From: Ferrovibrio terrae
GTDB taxonomy: Bacteria > Pseudomonadota > Alphaproteobacteria > Ferrovibrionales > Ferrovibrionaceae
Length of the DNA stretch: 64,000 nucleotides
NCBI RefSeq assembly: GCF_007197755.1
Contig: NZ_CP041636.1
Location: forward strand, 1,090,001-1,154,000
Direction of reading: 5' to 3'
Shown piece by piece: positions 61,113-64,000 of this stretch. Within the stretch, counting starts at the first letter, position 1. Every line of letters starts with the position of its first letter. Under the pieces are notes generated by a model that worked only from the letters and a program-made list of their open reading frames with translations, did no database searches and was not told where the DNA came from. A program made the translations under genes and the position numbers.

Positions 61113-62639
61113 CTAAAGCTCGAAATCAGATTGGGCCTGATGCTGGCCGGCCTGGCCGCGCCAGTCGGGCATCGCGGGGCGCGACGGCAGCAGGCCGAAG
61201 CGCACCGGCTCGCTGAGCAGGCAGCCCGAAACGGCATCCAGCCCGTCATCGCGGCTGCGCCCATCGGGCCGCCATTCGCGCATCTCGGCAAAGAACGGCG
61301 TGTCCGTCACGCTGCGATGCGCCTGCAGCGCGCCAGCCGCTAGCACGACGTCGAAGGCCTGCAGGATGCGGGCGGATTTCGCCTTGCGGCTGGTGCATTC
61401 GATCACGCCGGCGCCGCAATCGGCCTGCGCCAAGGTGCGACGCAGCAGGCTCGGCAGGAATTTGCCGATGCCATTGGTTTCCAGGCGAATGGCCGGCAGA
61501 TGCAGGGCCTTCGCGAAGCTGGTGGCCTGGGCGCAAAGCTGGCTGGCGGCATCCAGGCTGCTGCCGGGCTGCTGTTCCAGCCACTGGATGCGGTGCAGCC
61601 AGTAACCGCCATCGGCGTCGCCGTAGACGGCGGCGATCACGCTGCCATCGCCGTTGCGCGGCATGCCGAAGGCCGGGTCCCACCAGCAGCTGGCCGAGAC
61701 CATGCGTCTGCCCTCGATAGTGAGCAGCATGCGGTCGCCGCTCAAGTGTTCGACCTCCAGCTCACCGCCATAGATCGGGATGCGGCCGGGATCGAGGCGT
61801 GCATCTTCGGTCGAGACCGGCTGCAGCAGCATCTGGGCGGCGAAACGCGCAGCACCCGTGCGGCGACGGATGCTATCGAGACGTTCGCGCGGAAAGCGTT
61901 CCGGCCAGCGGCTGTCGTCGCGCTCGTCCAGCACCGGCAGTTCGAGGCGGTGGAAACCGGCCAGGAACGGCGCCTGTTCACCGATCTCGCGGCGCGGCGC
62001 CAGCGCGTAGATCGAGTAGTAAGTATGCGGCGTGCCGGCATAAAGCTGCGTGCCGTCGGGCACCAGCACATAGTCGATCTCGGCCAGGCGCGCGCGCAGG
62101 TCCTCGCGTTTCTGCGGCGTGTCGCTGGTGGCCGGTACTTCGACGTCGTCGCACAGCACGATGTCGGCGCGGCAACCGGTGATGTTGCCGTTCAGGCCAC
62201 GCGCCAGCATGGACGGATCGCGCCATTCCACGCTGCGGTTCACGGTGAACTGGTCAGACGCCCACTGGTCGCGCGACGGCGGCATCAGGCCGCGGGTCAG
62301 AGGGTGGCGTTCGATGATGCGCTTCACGTTGCGCACCATCTTGCGCGCCAGCGTCTGCTCGGCGGCCAGAACCAGAATGCGCAAACCGGGATCACGCAGC
62401 AGGAGCCAGGCCGCGAACAGGCCGACCAGCGTGGACTTGCCGGCATCACGGAACACGAGCAGCAGCAGCTCCTTGCGGCCATCCTGCCAGCTCTGTTCAA
62501 GCCAGTCGAGAATCTCGCGATGCAGATCCGGCAGGCCGAGATGCTGGCGCCGGTTCCAGAAGCGCACGAAATCGGTCAGCGAGACCTGCTGCGCGACCTC
62601 CATCGGCAGGCTGGGCGTGATCTGCTGGAACTCAGCCAC
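61113..62639 (-). CDS. Phage terminase large subunit (TerL)
   Basis: 508 residues from the GTG at 62639, which overlaps the previous gene by 8 bases. The ATPase part has a Walker A-like FRDAGKSTLV (64-70), Walker B ADIVLCDDVEV and a TPQKREDLRARL coupling segment. The C-terminal nuclease part has WWDPAFG and AVYGDADGGYWLHRIQWLEQ, with later acidic residues (RLETNGIGKFLPSLL, DDGLDAVSG) fitting an RNase H-like site. It packs DNA into proheads. The longer open frame upstream of the GTG is not part of it. Confidence 0.9.
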   Translation of the reverse strand: MAEFQQITPSLPMEVAQQVSLTDFVRFWNRRQHLGLPDLHREILDWLEQSWQDGRKELLLLVFRDAGKSTLVGLFAAWLLLRDPGLRILVLAAEQTLARKMVRNVKRIIERHPLTRGLMPPSRDQWASDQFTVNRSVEWRDPSMLARGLNGNITGCRADIVLCDDVEVPATSDTPQKREDLRARLAEIDYVLVPDGTQLYAGTPHTYYSIYALAPRREIGEQAPFLAGFHRLELPVLDERDDSRWPERFPRERLDSIRRRTGAARFAAQMLLQPVSTEDARLDPGRIPIYGGELEVEHLSGDRMLLTIEGRRMVSASCWWDPAFGMPRNGDGSVIAAVYGDADGGYWLHRIQWLEQQPGSSLDAASQLCAQATSFAKALHLPAIRLETNGIGKFLPSLLRRTLAQADCGAGVIECTSRKAKSARILQAFDVVLAAGALQAHRSVTDTPFFAEMREWRPDGRSRDDGLDAVSGCLLSEPVRFGLLPSRPAMPDWRGQAGQHQAQSDFEL

Positions 62640-62931
62640 GCTCGCTCTCCTCGTCCAGGCTCGCTGCATCCAGATCGGCCACCATGGCGCGATAACCGGC
62701 GATGTCGAGCGTGTCATTGCCGGCAGCCGTCTTGGTCGGGACATCGAGATGCAGCAGCTTGCGCAGCAGCACGATATGGGTCAGCACCGCCTTGGCGGCC
62801 GACTGGCGCTGATACAGCGCCTTGTCGCCCGGCTCGCCGGGCCTGGCCTCCAATTCGTTGTACAACTCGGTCAGCGCCGCCAGCTTGGTGCTGGCGACGG
62901 ATTCGAACCGGTGGTTGAGGGATTCTGTCAT
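62632..62931 (-). CDS. Small phage protein upstream of TerL, possible small terminase or accessory
   Basis: 99 residues from the ATG at 62931 (an earlier start at 62952 is possible). Mostly helical: RFESVASTKLAALTELYNELEARPGEPGDKALYQRQSAAKAVLTHIVLLRKLLHL, then an acidic end. Its position right before TerL suggests TerS-like or a packaging adaptor. No HTH was recognised by eye. Confidence 0.65.
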   Translation of the reverse strand: MTESLNHRFESVASTKLAALTELYNELEARPGEPGDKALYQRQSAAKAVLTHIVLLRKLLHLDVPTKTAAGNDTLDIAGYRAMVADLDAASLDEESERG

Positions 62932-62992
62932 GGCGTAACTCCCGCCGTACAAAAGGAGGCCCGGCGGTTTGCGCCGCCGGACCGCCCCGTGA

Positions 62993-63850
62993 TCAGACCT
63001 TGATGATGTAGTTGAGGATCAGCGTCGGCTGCACGTTGTTGTGCGGCTGGTCGCCACCGGTCGGCAGCGCGACAGCGCCGTAATACAGATACTGGTGGAT
63101 GGCGACACCACCGGGGGTCAAAGCGGATGCCGGGGTTTCGCCGACATTGACGTCATGGCCATGGGACGCCAGTTCCGCCACAGTCAGCTGATGCTGTTGA
63201 TTGCCACCAGCAGCACCCAGCGCGCTGCCATTTAGCCCAGCCGCCGAACCAGCGGTCAGGCGGTTGGCGGACGTGCCGCCCATATTGTCCTTGCCAGCCG
63301 CAACACGGCCGCGCAAATCCGGCAGGTTGAACGTCGTCGTACCGTCACCAGAGCCGTAAGTGGTGCCAACGACCGCGAACAGACCCGCACAGGTCTCGCG
63401 GCCGACGGCAGCACCATCGCAAAGCAGCCAGCCATCCGGCGCAATGCCGCCAGCAAAAGGCGAGACCAATCCACTCGGGATCAGACCATCAGTGACCGTG
63501 ATCTGCAGGATCTCGTCGTCGCCGTCCTCAAGCTCGGTGAGGGCAATCCCGGCGCCAGCGACCAACTTCTGCACCAGCGTATCGGCCGTGGTGTCGTTGC
63601 CGGAGACATGCACGGTCTGCAGCCGGCGGATGCGTATGACATCGCCGATTGCCGGCGCCACAGCAAAAGTCACGGTGCCGCCGAAAGGATTCCCCGTGTC
63701 GTAGACCGTGACACCAGTCGCCGGCGCGCCATTCAGGTAGACCGCGATCTCGGCAGCAGTGGAGAAGGTGAATGGAATGGTGAAAAGCACCGTGCTGCCA
63801 TTGCCTTCATAGGTGACGCTGGCATTTCCAGTACTGGTAGGAATCGACAT
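62993..63850 (-). CDS. Phage tail-collar domain fibre protein
   Basis: 285 residues from the ATG at 63850, with GAGG 6 bases before. The N-terminal region is beta-rich (NASVTYEGNGSTVLFTIPFTFSTAAEIAVYLNG), and the collar domain follows (VSPFAGGIAPDGWLLCDGAAVGRETCAGLFAVVGTTYGSGDGTTTFNLPDLRGRVAAGKDNMGG). A host-contact tip or fibre is likely. The N-terminal part resembles distal fibre start domains. It reads toward TerL, an unusual order. Confidence 0.88.
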   Translation of the reverse strand: MSIPTSTGNASVTYEGNGSTVLFTIPFTFSTAAEIAVYLNGAPATGVTVYDTGNPFGGTVTFAVAPAIGDVIRIRRLQTVHVSGNDTTADTLVQKLVAGAGIALTELEDGDDEILQITVTDGLIPSGLVSPFAGGIAPDGWLLCDGAAVGRETCAGLFAVVGTTYGSGDGTTTFNLPDLRGRVAAGKDNMGGTSANRLTAGSAAGLNGSALGAAGGNQQHQLTVAELASHGHDVNVGETPASALTPGGVAIHQYLYYGAVALPTGGDQPHNNVQPTLILNYIIKV

Positions 63851-63930
63851 GGAAAACCTCACTGTAAAAATATGATTTGAAAATGGCCGGCTTCGTCCGC
63901 GTCAGCGGTGCTGCATGTGCATCTCCTTCT

Positions 63931-63999
63931 TCAGTCCCAGTGAATCGCCATCGCAGCCACCAGCAGCAGCGCGGCGGCCAGATCCGTGATGGCAAGCGA
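63931..63999 (-). CDS. C-terminal end of a gene continuing beyond the window
   Basis: The minus-strand frame SLAITDLAAALLLVAAMAIHWD ends with TGA at 63931-63933. It is open to the window edge, and its hydrophobic character suggests a short phage membrane protein. GGAG and a six-codon MHMQHR frame follow, probably by chance. Confidence 0.35.
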   Translation of the reverse strand, partial: SLAITDLAAALLLVAAMAIHWD

Positions 64000-64000
64000 T

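Noticed and set aside
59892-63999. Gene transfer agent cluster
   Set aside because: The order (fibre, small protein, TerL, membrane protein, hydrolase, holin) does not match the RcGTA-type order of TerL-portal-protease-capsid, and no capsid or portal is visible. It cannot be excluded without the DNA to the right.

Overview
The window is high-GC DNA packed with short-spaced operons, ATG/GTG/TTG starts and ATGA-type overlaps. It looks like an alphaproteobacterial chromosome. The clearest markers are the chain murA - DUF2948 - hisG - hisD - UPF0262 - low-molecular-weight phosphatase, the infA - maf - RNase E/G - yacG block, psd-pssA, a short HisG that needs a HisZ partner, an Atm1-type ABC exporter and many PAS_5 (DUF1457) proteins. 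A Rhodospirillales-like lineage fits best; the genus cannot be fixed from the sequence alone.

Layout. 1-10.7 kb: end of a GNAT gene, a membrane hybrid-free histidine kinase, mlaA, the yacG/rng/maf/infA block, then an accessory stretch (molybdopterin-fold periplasmic protein, GAF histidine kinase, VOC protein, SIMPL lipoprotein, eRF1-like protein with an upstream FNR/FixK-type box). 10.7-15.4 kb: phosphatase, UPF0262, hisD, hisG, DUF2948, murA, one minus-strand operon. 15.6-21.9 kb: a 2116-residue serralysin-type (M10) metalloprotease with RTX repeats and four near-identical inserted modules. 22-25.7 kb: dcd, a small basic protein, tRNA-Thr(GGT) and a flippase-like/O-antigen-ligase fusion.

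25.7-40.2 kb is the most unusual part. Five paralogous pentapeptide-repeat proteins lie head to tail on the minus strand, ending in a PAS_5 gene. They are divergent from a PilZ protein with a histone-H1-like lysine tail. Five further PAS_5 genes flank them (six in all), with pyrC and a secreted metallo-beta-lactamase-fold hydrolase in between. The co-orientation and paralogy suggest a lineage-specific signalling/effector island; its function is unknown.

40.3-59.8 kb: mostly ordinary metabolism and transport: VOC proteins, class-V aminotransferase, EamA and MFS transporters, two LysR regulators, a PRISE-type reductase, class C beta-lactamase, psd-pssA, GST, PNPOx-like protein, ABCB7/Atm1-like exporter, FAH-family hydrolase, pyrD. 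Among them is a pair of uncharacterised paralogues with an HTH-like domain (43.4-44.5 kb).

59.9-64 kb: a minus-strand phage block (tail-collar fibre, small protein, TerL, small membrane protein, SleB-type hydrolase, 3TM holin), running off the right edge. REP-like palindromes sit mostly between convergent genes. No CRISPR, rRNA, transposase or integrase was seen.
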